DNA of 64,000 bases from Pseudomonas sp. LBUM920 (lineage in GTDB: Bacteria > Pseudomonadota > Gammaproteobacteria > Pseudomonadales > Pseudomonadaceae): the NCBI RefSeq assembly GCF_003852315.1, contig NZ_CP027762.1, forward strand, positions 4,507,501-4,571,500, in the 5' to 3' direction. The position numbers and the translations under genes were made by a program. Shown here piece by piece: positions 1 to 8,009 of this stretch. The notes beneath the pieces are model-generated. The model did no database searches and was not told the origin of the DNA. It saw nothing but the letters and a program-made list of their open reading frames with translations. Within the stretch, counting starts at the first letter, position 1. Each line of letters opens with the position of its first letter.

Positions 1-1
1 G

Positions 2-535
2 AGAGATGGCAAACCTGAGCGTTTTGTCATTCAGTCATGTGAGCTTTCCGGCAACGGTGATTACTGGGTTATTCGCAGTAACAGTGAGGATTACGTCGTC
101 CACGGCATGACGGAGTTCTGCTACGTCGGCGTTAATGCGCACTTGATCAACGTCATGACGGGAGAGCGTGAGACGGTCGTCAGTTGCATGAGTGTCGATG
201 AATATCTGCAAGACAAATACGATCTGGAGGCAGCGTCGGGCAACAAGTATGTACTGACCCCAGCAATTGACCGAGGCGACAAACCGGCTCTGGTCAATTT
301 GCGTCGAAAGCTGCAGTGCACTTACCCGCAAACCCTTGCGTTGCTGACGGGCAAACAACGCTATTGGCTCACAGGTAAACGCAGGCTGCTTGAAGACGCG
401 CAGCGACTGCTTTTCGAACAAGCCATAGCCACCCAAATTGAGTTAGTGCTTGATGCCGGCGAAGCGGTCGCCATCGGTGTCGAAACCTGGCACATAGAAG
501 CGGTATTGAGGGCTGTGCGCGAGAGGTTGTGCTGA
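2..535 (+). CDS. 3' part of an unrecognised protein gene (start outside window)
   Basis: The reading frame is open from the left edge to a TGA at 533-535, giving about 177 residues. An internal ATG at 107 exists, but the sequence before it (reading ...DYWVIRSNSEDYVVHG) is continuous and protein-like, so the gene most likely starts before the window. The first part has the feel of a small alpha/beta immunity-type fold (aromatic-rich strand, then NAHLINVMTGE, somewhat like YrhB/Imm35 domains). The C-terminal half is charged and helical. No signal peptide or membrane segment is visible in the part present. I do not recognise the family, and the immunity-type resemblance is only an impression. 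Confidence 0.6.
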   Translation, partial: RDGKPERFVIQSCELSGNGDYWVIRSNSEDYVVHGMTEFCYVGVNAHLINVMTGERETVVSCMSVDEYLQDKYDLEAASGNKYVLTPAIDRGDKPALVNLRRKLQCTYPQTLALLTGKQRYWLTGKRRLLEDAQRLLFEQAIATQIELVLDAGEAVAIGVETWHIEAVLRAVRERLC

Positions 536-772
536 ATGATTGGCGAACAATGAGCGAGGTGAAAATTCAGCGAATCCCATTCTTTGTCGGTGGAACATGC
601 GTTTCGTGATTTGACCGTATTGGGTCTAAAGCCGGCTATCTCGCAGCGCATACCACCATAAGCCAACAGCCCCCCGTGAAGCCAAAGCACCTCGACCAGA
701 TATCAAACGCTTCACACCTATAAAGCTGGTAAAAACACACCAACCAAACCCCATCTTTCTCGGAACCTCGCC

Positions 773-1180
773 ATGCCGCGCCTTCTCCCCCTTCTGCTCT
801 TGCTTCTACCCAGCCTGGCCCACGCCCTCCCCGTCCTGAAAGACACCACGCTCTACACCACCACCGCCCACGACTGCGTGGACGTCAACCTGGCCACCTG
901 GCAGCATCCCACCCGCACGTTACTGGAGAAGAACAACTTTCAGCTCGAACGCATCCAGCTGTGCAACGGCGGTCATTACCCGATTTTCCAGGTGCAAGCG
1001 CCCTACGACCCACGCGGTCAGACCAAGGATTTTTTCCTGCCGTTGTATGAGCACATGCGTAAGGCCAACGGTAAATGGCCTTACGCATTGGTCGACAGCA
1101 GCGACGCGGTGGTGGTGTACGTCAGCTACCCGAAAGACGATGAGATCTCCCTGGATTACGAGGGTTTCGAAGCGCCGTAG
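773..1180 (+). CDS. small exported protein of unknown function
   Basis: This is 135 residues. It begins with a strong Sec signal peptide: MPR, a leucine-rich core, then a likely cleavage after AHA at about residue 18. The mature part has two cysteines (in HDCVDVN and IQLCNGG) that could form one disulfide. It ends in an acidic segment (KDDEISLDYEGFEAP). It is therefore probably periplasmic or secreted. I do not recognise the family. It sits alone, 97 bp before the secreted hydrolase gene on the same strand, so the two could be co-transcribed. The ATG is followed directly by the signal peptide, which supports the start. Confidence 0.75.
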   Translation: MPRLLPLLLLLLPSLAHALPVLKDTTLYTTTAHDCVDVNLATWQHPTRTLLEKNNFQLERIQLCNGGHYPIFQVQAPYDPRGQTKDFFLPLYEHMRKANGKWPYALVDSSDAVVVYVSYPKDDEISLDYEGFEAP

Positions 1181-1277
1181 AAGCGCGTTTCAATCGTCGC
1201 AGGTGACCCGGCAGGGGATGCATTGCGAGGGCATTTCAGGTAATGATGCGCCACCCACATCAAGGACGATAAAAACA

Positions 1278-2339
1278 ATGAAAACCGCGCTGCGCGCCCT
1301 GTTGCTGCTGTGCCTGTCCACGCCCGCCTTCGCTGCCGAAAGCCCGGTGGGCTTCAAGACCGCCACGCTGCCCGATGCCACACACCAGCGCCCGCTGGAA
1401 CTGGTGGTCTGGTACCCCGCTACCTCCACAGCCCAACCCAAGCTGATCGCCGACAACGCGGTGTTCATCGGCGCCCTCGCCGTGCCCGACGCGCCACCGG
1501 CTGCCGGCGAGCATCCGTTGGTGGTGCTGTCCCACGGCTACGGCGGCAATTGGGGTAAACAGGTGTGGCTGGCCAGTGCCTTGGCGCACAAGGGTTATAT
1601 CGTGGCTGCGGTCAATCACCCCGGCACCACCACCAAAGACCGCAGCCCCCAAGCCGCCGCGCAACTGTGGCTGCGCCCGGCCGACCTGAGCCGCGCTATC
1701 GACGCGGTCCTGGCTCAGCCGCAGCAATTTGGCGCGGTTGCGCCTACCCGGATTGCTGCGGTGGGCCACTCCCTCGGCGGCTGGACCGTGATGGAAATCG
1801 CCGGGGCACGCTTCGACCCCGACCTGTTCAGCCGCGACTGCGCCGAACACCCGAAGTTGGGCGGCTGCATCGGCTACCAGCAGATGAACCCCGCCGCCAC
1901 GCCCGCCGGCAAGGCCCAGTTGGCCGCTGACTTGAGCGACAAACGCATCACCGCAGTTGTGTCACTGGACCTGGGCCTGTCGCGGGGCTTCACCAGCGCC
2001 AGCCTGGCCGCACTGCCGGTGCCGGCGCTGGTGATCGCCGGGGGCGTGCCAACTGAGGACATGTCGCCCGAATTGGAATCCGCCGACATGGTCAAGCGCA
2101 TGCCAACACCCTCCACGCAGTACGTGGAGATCAGCGACGCCACGCACTTCAGCTTTATGCCGATCTGCAAGCCGGGTGGCATGGCATTGATTGAAGAAAG
2201 CTCGCCGGGCGATGGCATGATTTGCCGGGATGGCGAAGGCGCGCGGCCACGGGCGGTGATTCAGCAGCAGGTGGTGGCGCTGATCAGCGGGTTTCTGGCC
2301 AGGGCAAGCACGCCGGGTCAAAAAACCACCGAACGCTGA
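1278..2339 (+). CDS. exported alpha/beta hydrolase (dienelactone hydrolase / PAF-acetylhydrolase-like)
   Basis: This is 353 residues when started at the ATG at 1278. The frame is open further upstream, but only this ATG gives a clean signal peptide (MKTALRALLLLCLSTPAFAA). The alpha/beta-hydrolase core is clear: the oxyanion segment SHGYGG at about 85-90, the nucleophile elbow GHSLGG with Ser165, and a late histidine in the segment DATHFSFMP. Four cysteines (in SRDCAEHPKLGGC and later CKPG/CRDG) may be disulfide-bonded in the periplasm. The family hydrolyses esters or lipids, and the substrate cannot be told from the sequence. The 3' end overlaps the convergent amidohydrolase gene by 22 bp. 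Confidence 0.85.
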   Translation: MKTALRALLLLCLSTPAFAAESPVGFKTATLPDATHQRPLELVVWYPATSTAQPKLIADNAVFIGALAVPDAPPAAGEHPLVVLSHGYGGNWGKQVWLASALAHKGYIVAAVNHPGTTTKDRSPQAAAQLWLRPADLSRAIDAVLAQPQQFGAVAPTRIAAVGHSLGGWTVMEIAGARFDPDLFSRDCAEHPKLGGCIGYQQMNPAATPAGKAQLAADLSDKRITAVVSLDLGLSRGFTSASLAALPVPALVIAGGVPTEDMSPELESADMVKRMPTPSTQYVEISDATHFSFMPICKPGGMALIEESSPGDGMICRDGEGARPRAVIQQQVVALISGFLARASTPGQKTTER

Positions 2340-3541
2340 CAGGCCGATGTCGCCACGATCTTCCCGCGCTTGAGCACCATCAACCGCGTCGGTAAATCGA
2401 GAATCACATCACTGACTGCGCGCGTATCCAACAACACCAGGTCAGCAGCCTTACCCACTGCCAACCCGTAGTGCTTCAAGCCCAGCGCTTTGGCCGGGCT
2501 TGTGGTGAGCATCGACAACACCGTGGCCTGGTCGTCCGCCCCGCCCAGGTGGCAGGCAGGAATTGCCAGTTGCGCAATATTGAGCAAGTCGCCGGTGCCA
2601 AACGGGGTAAAGGCGTTGCGAATATTGTTGGTGGCCAGGCACACATTCACGCCGCCATCACGCAGGGCCCGCACCGGTGTCAGCGTGCGGCGCACGTTAT
2701 GACTGTCGCCGCGCGCACCGAGGTGCAGGTCGGTGGCAGGCAGGCACATGACGCTGATGCCAGCCTCGCGGATCAGCGCAATGATCTCGTGCTGTTTGTG
2801 CGGTGGCACGGCGCCCAGGCTTGTCAGGTGGCCGACACACACGCGGCCTTGATAGCCTTCCTGAAGGGTCTTGCGCGCGAGGTACTCAATGGTCATGTGT
2901 TCGGCGTGGTCGGCGAAGTCCTGGTGCAAATCGATGTCCTTGCCGTAGCGCTTGGCCAGGGCGAACACAAAGTCGATATGTTCATGCGCCGAGTCATCGT
3001 TGTAGGGAATGCCGCCCACCACATCGGCGCCCTTTTCCATGGCCTCGACCATCATTTCCCGCATCCCTGGCAGCTTCAGGATGCCTTCCTGAGGAAAGGC
3101 GACCACCTGAATATCGATGACGTCGCGAAATTTCTCCCGCAGTTCCAGCACCGCATCAAACCCGGTGAAGCCTTGTACAGGGTCGAACTCGGCGTGGGCA
3201 CGCACATGAGTAGTGCCGGCTTGCACCAGCGCACGTAAGACCTGGGTGGAGCGCTCCAGAATGTCGTCCCGGGTCAAGCTGGGTTTGAGTTCGGCGGTCA
3301 CCGCAATTGCCTCTTTCAACGTGCCGGAGCGATTGGCCTTGCGGTGCATGACATGGGCTTTTTCCAGGTGCAGGTGGCCTTCGACAAAACCGGGTATCAG
3401 CACGTTGCCCTGACCCTGAATTTCCTGCTGGGCATGCGCTGAAATGCGAGGCGCAATTTCAATGATTTTGCCGTCGTGCACCGCCACGTCCATCAGCGGT
3501 TGTGCGTCGTCGACGCGTACGTTGCGAAAGATTAAATCCAT
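2318..3541 (-). CDS. CodA-like amidohydrolase (cytosine deaminase family)
   Basis: This is 407 residues. I chose the ATG at 3541 because GAGG lies about 9 bases upstream; an in-frame TTG further up has no such site. It is a metal-dependent TIM-barrel hydrolase: HLHLEKAH gives the HxH metal pair, followed by LHQDFADHAEH and GHLTSLGAV. The segment where CodA has its catalytic aspartate reads NNIRNAFTPFG, so asparagines replace it. This is either a subfamily trait or altered chemistry. Family members deaminate cytosine or cleave related cyclic amides. It lies downstream of cynT and cynS on the same strand, but DUF2790 intervenes, so a link to cyanate use is only possible. Confidence 0.8.
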   Translation of the reverse strand: MDLIFRNVRVDDAQPLMDVAVHDGKIIEIAPRISAHAQQEIQGQGNVLIPGFVEGHLHLEKAHVMHRKANRSGTLKEAIAVTAELKPSLTRDDILERSTQVLRALVQAGTTHVRAHAEFDPVQGFTGFDAVLELREKFRDVIDIQVVAFPQEGILKLPGMREMMVEAMEKGADVVGGIPYNDDSAHEHIDFVFALAKRYGKDIDLHQDFADHAEHMTIEYLARKTLQEGYQGRVCVGHLTSLGAVPPHKQHEIIALIREAGISVMCLPATDLHLGARGDSHNVRRTLTPVRALRDGGVNVCLATNNIRNAFTPFGTGDLLNIAQLAIPACHLGGADDQATVLSMLTTSPAKALGLKHYGLAVGKAADLVLLDTRAVSDVILDLPTRLMVLKRGKIVATSACQRSVVF

Positions 3542-3611
3542 GGGTATGGCCCTCAAGTTGCTGCCCTCAGGCGCACCGGGCGCAGCGGTAAAAACACAAA
3601 CAATGGGTGGC

Positions 3612-3851
3612 TTAACCGTTGGAACAGCCGTTACCCATCACGTGGTATTCAAGAATGTGCTGCTGGCCCTTCGAGTCTTCGTAAGTCATGCGCACAGGCA
3701 CCACTGCGCAGACGTCTGCAATGTCGCTGATGGAAATGACGTGGGCGATGTCCAGGTGCTGGGCATAGCTGTATTGCTCAACCGGAAGCAGCTGGTCGGC
3801 CATCGCCGCGCTGCAAAAAAACCCAACCACCAGTGCAAGTAACGCTTTCAT
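3612..3851 (-). CDS. DUF2790 family small exported protein
   Basis: This is 79 residues with a signal peptide ending at about AMA (residue 18). The mature part has the pattern of the Pseudomonas DUF2790 family: a YSYAQHLDIAHVISI segment, one central cysteine (DVCAVV), MTYEDSKGQ, then a terminal NGCSNG. The two cysteines probably pair in the periplasm. Family members are short periplasmic proteins of unknown function, often induced by metals or stress. It lies between cynS and the amidohydrolase on the same strand, with gaps of about 70 bp on both sides. Confidence 0.85.
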   Translation of the reverse strand: MKALLALVVGFFCSAAMADQLLPVEQYSYAQHLDIAHVISISDIADVCAVVPVRMTYEDSKGQQHILEYHVMGNGCSNG

Positions 3852-3928
3852 GCTCAGATAACCTCTTCGACATCGTGAGGAGAGTGGAGCCCGGCGACCA
3901 GGCGCCGCCGGGCCCTTTGCGGACGTGA

Positions 3929-4399
3929 TCAGAACGGTTTGGTCGGCAAGTACTTACCATCCAGGGTGATCACCGCGCGCGAGCCGCCGTCCGGGTCTTC
4001 AACCTTCTTGACGTCGAGCTTGAAGTTGATCGCGCTGATAATGCCGTCGCCAAACTTCTCGTGAACCAGTGCCTTGAGCGTGGTGCCGTAGACCTGAATC
4101 ATTTCGTAGAAGCGGTAGATGGTCGGGTCGGTCGGGATGCCGTTGCCGATGCTGCCGCGCACGGGGATGGTTTGCAGTAGCAGCACAGCGTCCGCGTCGA
4201 GGCCCAGGGTGTCGGCAACGGTTTGGGCGGCGTCGGCCGGCAGCGGGTGTTGGCCGAGCAACGCAGCGGTGACGAAGGCTTCGTGCAGGCCGGTGCCCTC
4301 GGCGATCTGGGCGAACGACAGGTCTTTGCGGGCCTTGGCCAGCAGGATGACGTCGGTCAGGGCAAGGCGAGTGTTCTGGCTGATGTGTGATTGGATCAT
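3929..4399 (-). CDS. cynS: cyanate hydratase (cyanase)
   Basis: This is 156 residues, exactly the usual length, and it closely resembles E. coli CynS along its whole length, including the C-terminal DGKYLPTKPF. It converts cyanate plus bicarbonate to ammonia and CO2 in the cytoplasm as a decamer. The catalytic residues Arg96, Glu99 (in YRFYEM) and Ser122 are present. The N-terminal helix-bundle DNA-binding-like domain precedes the catalytic C-terminus. The start at 4399 is set by GGAG about 8 bases upstream; the longer in-frame extension is not supported. It follows cynT by 121 bp, and the gap contains a decayed REP-like sequence. Confidence 0.97.
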   Translation of the reverse strand: MIQSHISQNTRLALTDVILLAKARKDLSFAQIAEGTGLHEAFVTAALLGQHPLPADAAQTVADTLGLDADAVLLLQTIPVRGSIGNGIPTDPTIYRFYEMIQVYGTTLKALVHEKFGDGIISAINFKLDVKKVEDPDGGSRAVITLDGKYLPTKPF

Positions 4400-4464
4400 G
4401 GGGTTATCTCCGTGAGTAAAAACAATGGGTAAAACGGTTGATGGGGAAAGCGCCAACTATCAAC

Positions 4465-4523
4465 TGTGGGAGCTGGCATGTCGGATCGCCGCACCGCTGC
4501 AATGCAGACACCTCGGTGCATCA
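4465..4523. repeat. decayed REP-like palindrome between cynT and cynS
   Basis: The sequence TGTGGGAGCTGGCATGTC followed by a CACCTCGGTGCATCAGGC tail resembles half of the Pseudomonas REP/REPIN family that is seen intact elsewhere in this window. One arm appears lost or mutated. It sits in the cynT-cynS gap, so it could weaken read-through between the two genes. Confidence 0.35.
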
Positions 4524-5144
4524 GGCAGGGTAATCGGCCAGCGGCACGAAGGTGCCGGTGCGGCTATCGAAGGCCTGGATACAGCCGCTTTCGATGTCGT
4601 AGACCCAGCCATGCAGGGTCACGCGCTTCTCTTCGAGTGCCAGGCGTACCGAGGGGTGCGTCTGGATATTGGCCAATTGCGCGATCACATTTTCGCGGAC
4701 CATGGAGGCGACTTTGGCGGGCTGGTCGACATGCTGGCGAGCCTCGTTGACCACCCGGCCGGAGTCGGCGTAGCGCAGCCAGCTGGCCACGGCGGGCATG
4801 TGGTCCAGGCATTTGCAGGTGGCGATAGCGGTCATGGCGCCGCAGTCGGAATGCCCGCAGATCACGATGTCGCGAACCTGCAAGGCCGCGACGGCGTATT
4901 CCACTGACGCCGACACGCCGCCCGGCTCCGGGCCGTAAGAGGGCACGATATTGCCGGCGTTGCGGATGACGAACAGGTCGCCCGGCTCACGCTGCGTGAC
5001 CAGCTCGGGCACCAGACGGCTGTCGGAGCAGGAGATGAACAGCGCGCGTGGGCTCTGCTGGTTGGCCAGGTCTTTGAACAAGCCGGCGCGCTCAGGGAAG
5101 GCACTGCGCTGGAATTTCAGGAAACCGTCGATGATGTCTTGCAT
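4521..5144 (-). CDS. cynT: beta-class carbonic anhydrase of the cyanate operon
   Basis: This is 207 residues, very similar to E. coli CynT through FISCSDSRLVPELVT and the block around ICGHSDCGAMTAI. The zinc ligands Cys39, His98 and Cys101 and the Asp41/Arg43 dyad are all present. It hydrates CO2 to regenerate the bicarbonate consumed by cyanase, preventing bicarbonate depletion while cyanate is degraded. The start ATG at 5144 has an AAAGGAG ribosome site just upstream. It is the first gene of the unit and is transcribed away from cynR. No cynX transporter is present on either side, unlike the E. coli cynTSX operon. Confidence 0.96.
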   Translation of the reverse strand: MQDIIDGFLKFQRSAFPERAGLFKDLANQQSPRALFISCSDSRLVPELVTQREPGDLFVIRNAGNIVPSYGPEPGGVSASVEYAVAALQVRDIVICGHSDCGAMTAIATCKCLDHMPAVASWLRYADSGRVVNEARQHVDQPAKVASMVRENVIAQLANIQTHPSVRLALEEKRVTLHGWVYDIESGCIQAFDSRTGTFVPLADYPA

Positions 5145-5198
5145 GGGTAACTCCTTTGAATCGCGATGCGATGGAGCAAAGGTTACGGAGCCCGTGCA

Positions 5199-5216
5199 AT
5201 AAGGTAAAAGTCTTAT
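5199..5216. promoter_or_regulatory. inverted repeat in the cynR-cynT intergenic region, candidate CynR site
   Basis: ATAAG (5199-5203) and CTTAT (5212-5216) form a perfect inverted repeat with an 8-base spacer, inside the 99-bp divergent promoter region of cynT and cynR. A second CTTAT-containing AT-rich stretch overlaps the cynR start. LysR-type proteins bind such AT-rich dyads. Assignment to CynR is inferred from position. Confidence 0.5.
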
Positions 5217-5243
5217 ATATGATCCTGCACATTAGATAATCTT

Positions 5244-6140
5244 ATGAGTACAAATATGCTGGCACGCCATATCCACTACTTCCTGGCCGTTGCAGAACAC
5301 CAAGGCTTTACCAAAGCGGCGGCGGCCCTGCATGTCTCGCAGCCGGCACTGTCCCAGCAAGTGCGGCAGTTGGAGGAGAGCCTCGGTGCCCAGTTGTTTG
5401 ATCGATCCGGTCGCCAAACGCGCCTGACCGATGCCGGCGAGGTGTACCTGCGTTATGCGCTGCGGGCGGCGCAGGAGCTGCAGCAAGGCAAGCGCGCGAT
5501 TCATGACGTGGGCGACCTGAGCCGGGGCACGCTGAGGATTGCCGTCACGCCGACGTTCACCACCTACCTGGTGGGGCCGCTGGTGGAGGCCTTTCACGGC
5601 CGCTATCCAAACATCACGCTGAACGTGCGTGAGGTTGCCCAGGAACAGATGGAAAACCTCCTGCTGGCGGACGAACTGGACGTGGGGATTGCGTTCGATG
5701 AGGTGCACGCGCCCGACATCGACGCCACGCCCCTGCTGGTCGAAACCCTTGCGCTGGTAGTCGGCAAGCAGCACCCGCGGGCTGAGGAGCGGGTTATTGG
5801 GCTGGAGGCGTTGGACGGTGAATCACTGATTTTGCTGGGCAAGGAATTCGCCACCCGCGAGCAGATTGACCGCTATTGCAGCACGCACGGCATTCGCCCA
5901 CGCGTGGTGATGGAGGCCAATGTGATTGGCGCGCTTATTGAGGTGGTGCGCCGGACTACGCTGTCGACGCTACTGCCCGCCGCGATTGCGCGGGCGCATC
6001 CAGAGTTGGTGGCCATTGAGCTGGGGCCGCAGCGGTTACAGCGCACCGCCGTGTTGATGCAGCGCAAAGGGGGTTATCAGCCTGCGGCGGCGCGAGCGTT
6101 TTTGGCGCTGGCCAAGAACGTCGCCGAGGGGCTGACCTGA
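5244..6140 (+). CDS. cynR: LysR-type activator of the cyn operon
   Basis: This is 298 residues. The N-terminal winged helix (HVSQPALSQQVRQLEESLGAQ) and the following DRSGR..RLTDAGEVYL match E. coli CynR closely, as do PTFTTYLVGPL and the late block RRTTLSTLLPAAIA. CynR activates cynTS when cyanate is present and represses itself. It is divergent from cynT, the canonical arrangement. Either Met1 or Met5 could be the start; E. coli CynR begins at the position of Met5, and neither has a strong ribosome site. It ends 14 bp from the convergent DUF1737 gene. Confidence 0.93.
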   Translation: MSTNMLARHIHYFLAVAEHQGFTKAAAALHVSQPALSQQVRQLEESLGAQLFDRSGRQTRLTDAGEVYLRYALRAAQELQQGKRAIHDVGDLSRGTLRIAVTPTFTTYLVGPLVEAFHGRYPNITLNVREVAQEQMENLLLADELDVGIAFDEVHAPDIDATPLLVETLALVVGKQHPRAEERVIGLEALDGESLILLGKEFATREQIDRYCSTHGIRPRVVMEANVIGALIEVVRRTTLSTLLPAAIARAHPELVAIELGPQRLQRTAVLMQRKGGYQPAAARAFLALAKNVAEGLT

Positions 6141-6154
6141 CAAGGCAAACGGGC

Positions 6155-6343
6155 CTACTTACCAGGCCCCCAAACAATGGCCTGAGCCACCACGACGTAC
6201 TCGCCGTTGAAGGTGGCCGCTGGCGAGCCATATAACTGATAACCCAGCGCAAGGGCTTCAGAGACGCGGTGACAAAACGCGGCGTCATCCTTGCCCGTCA
6301 GTAGCCGGTAAACAGGTAATCCATCGGGCGGCGAGGTTTGCAT
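6155..6343 (-). CDS. DUF1737 family small protein
   Basis: This is 62 residues and cytoplasmic. It shows the family pattern YRLLTGKDDAAFCHRVSEALALGYQLYGSP followed in the same order by an aromatic turn (TFNGEYV) and a terminal VAQAIVW. No function is established for the family. It starts with ATG at 6343 and ends 14 bp from the 3' end of cynR. Confidence 0.85.
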   Translation of the reverse strand: MQTSPPDGLPVYRLLTGKDDAAFCHRVSEALALGYQLYGSPAATFNGEYVVVAQAIVWGPGK

Positions 6344-6620
6344 GGTGTGGTTTTCCTGGTCGACATGAAAGTATCAGGCCCCAACGCATCGTACGGCCCG
6401 TGAACGAATCGACAGCAGCATCCATGATTTCAAGCTTCGGCTCAAATCTGCCAATCCGATAAGCACAGCGGCACGCGCGCTCGTCAGGAATGTTAAGGGT
6501 GTACGGCTTGATGATGGAGGGCTGCCGTTGAGTTCCGTATCACATCGTCTTGAGTAATACTGGCCCGGCCCCAATCCCGATGTATTCCCCGTGTAACCTG
6601 GTCGAGTAGCGCGAGTAGTC

Positions 6621-8009
6621 ATGGATAGAACTAAACACAGCGCGTTCGCTTATCAGGCGGTGTACCGCTACCTGATCGAGTTGATCGACGCCGGCCCGCC
6701 AGACGGCGAACGCAAATTGCCATCTCTGCGCCAACTGGCCGAGCGCCTGGGTGTGTCAGTGTCGACCACCAAGTACGCCTACGCGCTGCTTGAAGATCGA
6801 GGGCGGATCTACGCCAAAGCCAAGTTCGGCTACTTCACCCGATCGCTACCGGCGCCGTTATTGACTGAAGGCACATCAAGCCTGCTCGACCAGGTGTTTG
6901 CCACGGCCCGCCAGCCCGGGATGCTGGCGCTGAGCAGCGATGCCCCGGCGCTGCTGCTGTCGCTGGAACACCCGCTGCTGATGCTCGAACGCGAACTCAC
7001 CCGCCAACACCCGCGCTCGCTGGCGCCGCTGTACCTGCCGTTCGGCGAGCCCGAGTTGCGCACCGCATTGGCCGAGCGCTACACCCAATCCACCGACCAT
7101 TACTGGCAGGCCGACCATGTGTTTATCGGCTCGGACTTGCACGCGGTGTTGGACGCAGCGCTCAACGCGCTGGACCTCGCCGGCACGGTGGCGTTGGTGG
7201 AGTCGCCGTGTTCGTGGGCGATCCTGCGTCAGCTGCAGGCAGCGAAGATCCGGGTGATCGAATTGCCCCTCGACGCGCACGGGCGGTTCGACCTGGCCGC
7301 GCTGGAAGGAGTACTGAAGCGGGCGCCGATTCGATTGGCGGTGCTGTCGTCGACGGTGAATATCCCCCAGGGTGGCGTGATGCCCGCGCAGGATAAACAG
7401 CAGATTTGCCGCTGGCTGGCAGAGCGGGATATCTGGCTGTTCGAAAACGACACCTACGGCGAGTTGTATTTCGAGCCGCGACCTGCGCGCTATCGCGACT
7501 TTGCCGACCCGCAGAAGCTGTTGGTGTTTTCGACCTTCGACAAAGTCATCGGCGCGGAAGCGCCTTATGGGTACGTACTGAGTCGCGGGCAAGGCTCGCA
7601 GTTGCAGCGAGAGTTTCTCAAGCGCGGGTTCCGCCTGTCGCCTATCCGTCAGAAGGCGATCGCCAAACTGTTCACGTCCAAGCGTATCGACCCACATTTG
7701 AAAGCGCTGCGGGCACTGCTGCACAAGCGCATGACCCAACTCGACGCGCTGCTGAGCGAACACGATCAGTGGCAGGTACACCGCCCCCACGGCGGCGCGA
7801 GTTTCTGGCTTGAGGCTTCGCCCGCCGTCGACATGCGCAAGGTATTCGAGCGTCTGCGGGCCGAGCGCATCGTCATTGCGCCCGGCGAGCTGTTCAGTCA
7901 GCAAGGCGCCTGGCGCCATCACCTACGCCTGAGCTACACCCTCGACTGGGGCAAGGATATCGCCCAGGCCGTAAACCTGCTGGCCCAGGCGATGCGTCAA
8001 AGCCCGTAG
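6621..8009 (+). CDS. MocR/PdxR-type transcriptional regulator (GntR HTH plus aminotransferase domain)
   Basis: This is 462 residues. Residues about 12-75 form a GntR winged helix (LPSLRQLAERLGVSVSTTKYAYALLEDRG). The rest is a class I aminotransferase fold. The PLP site looks intact: FENDTYGEL gives the Asp/Tyr pair, and Lys308 in STFDK is the Schiff-base position. Such regulators sense PLP or amino-acid-like ligands. Its 3' end overlaps convergent panB by 13 bp. The 277 bp upstream (6344-6620) hold no gene that I can support. The ATG at 6621 lacks a strong ribosome site. The target gene is unknown. Confidence 0.9.
   Translation: MDRTKHSAFAYQAVYRYLIELIDAGPPDGERKLPSLRQLAERLGVSVSTTKYAYALLEDRGRIYAKAKFGYFTRSLPAPLLTEGTSSLLDQVFATARQPGMLALSSDAPALLLSLEHPLLMLERELTRQHPRSLAPLYLPFGEPELRTALAERYTQSTDHYWQADHVFIGSDLHAVLDAALNALDLAGTVALVESPCSWAILRQLQAAKIRVIELPLDAHGRFDLAALEGVLKRAPIRLAVLSSTVNIPQGGVMPAQDKQQICRWLAERDIWLFENDTYGELYFEPRPARYRDFADPQKLLVFSTFDKVIGAEAPYGYVLSRGQGSQLQREFLKRGFRLSPIRQKAIAKLFTSKRIDPHLKALRALLHKRMTQLDALLSEHDQWQVHRPHGGASFWLEASPAVDMRKVFERLRAERIVIAPGELFSQQGAWRHHLRLSYTLDWGKDIAQAVNLLAQAMRQSP

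Noticed and set aside
885..1088. Minus-strand open frame inside the small exported protein gene
   Set aside because: It mirrors the plus-strand gene, which has a signal peptide and a good start; the minus product is Arg/Ala-rich with no recognisable features.
1047..1277. N-terminal extension of the alpha/beta hydrolase
   Set aside because: The extension is out of family, overlaps the preceding gene, and would bury the signal peptide that starts at 1278.
2471..3238. Long plus-strand frame opposite the amidohydrolase
   Set aside because: It is a shadow of a strongly conserved minus-strand gene; its product has no family features.
6374..6620. Possible small gene in the 277-bp gap before the MocR gene
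   Set aside because: Frames there have no ribosome site and no family resemblance; one overlaps the MocR start on the other strand.
6876..7922. 348-codon minus-strand frame opposite the MocR gene
   Set aside because: The plus-strand protein has an intact HTH and PLP site; the minus frame is Gln/Arg/His-rich as expected from antisense of GC-rich coding DNA.
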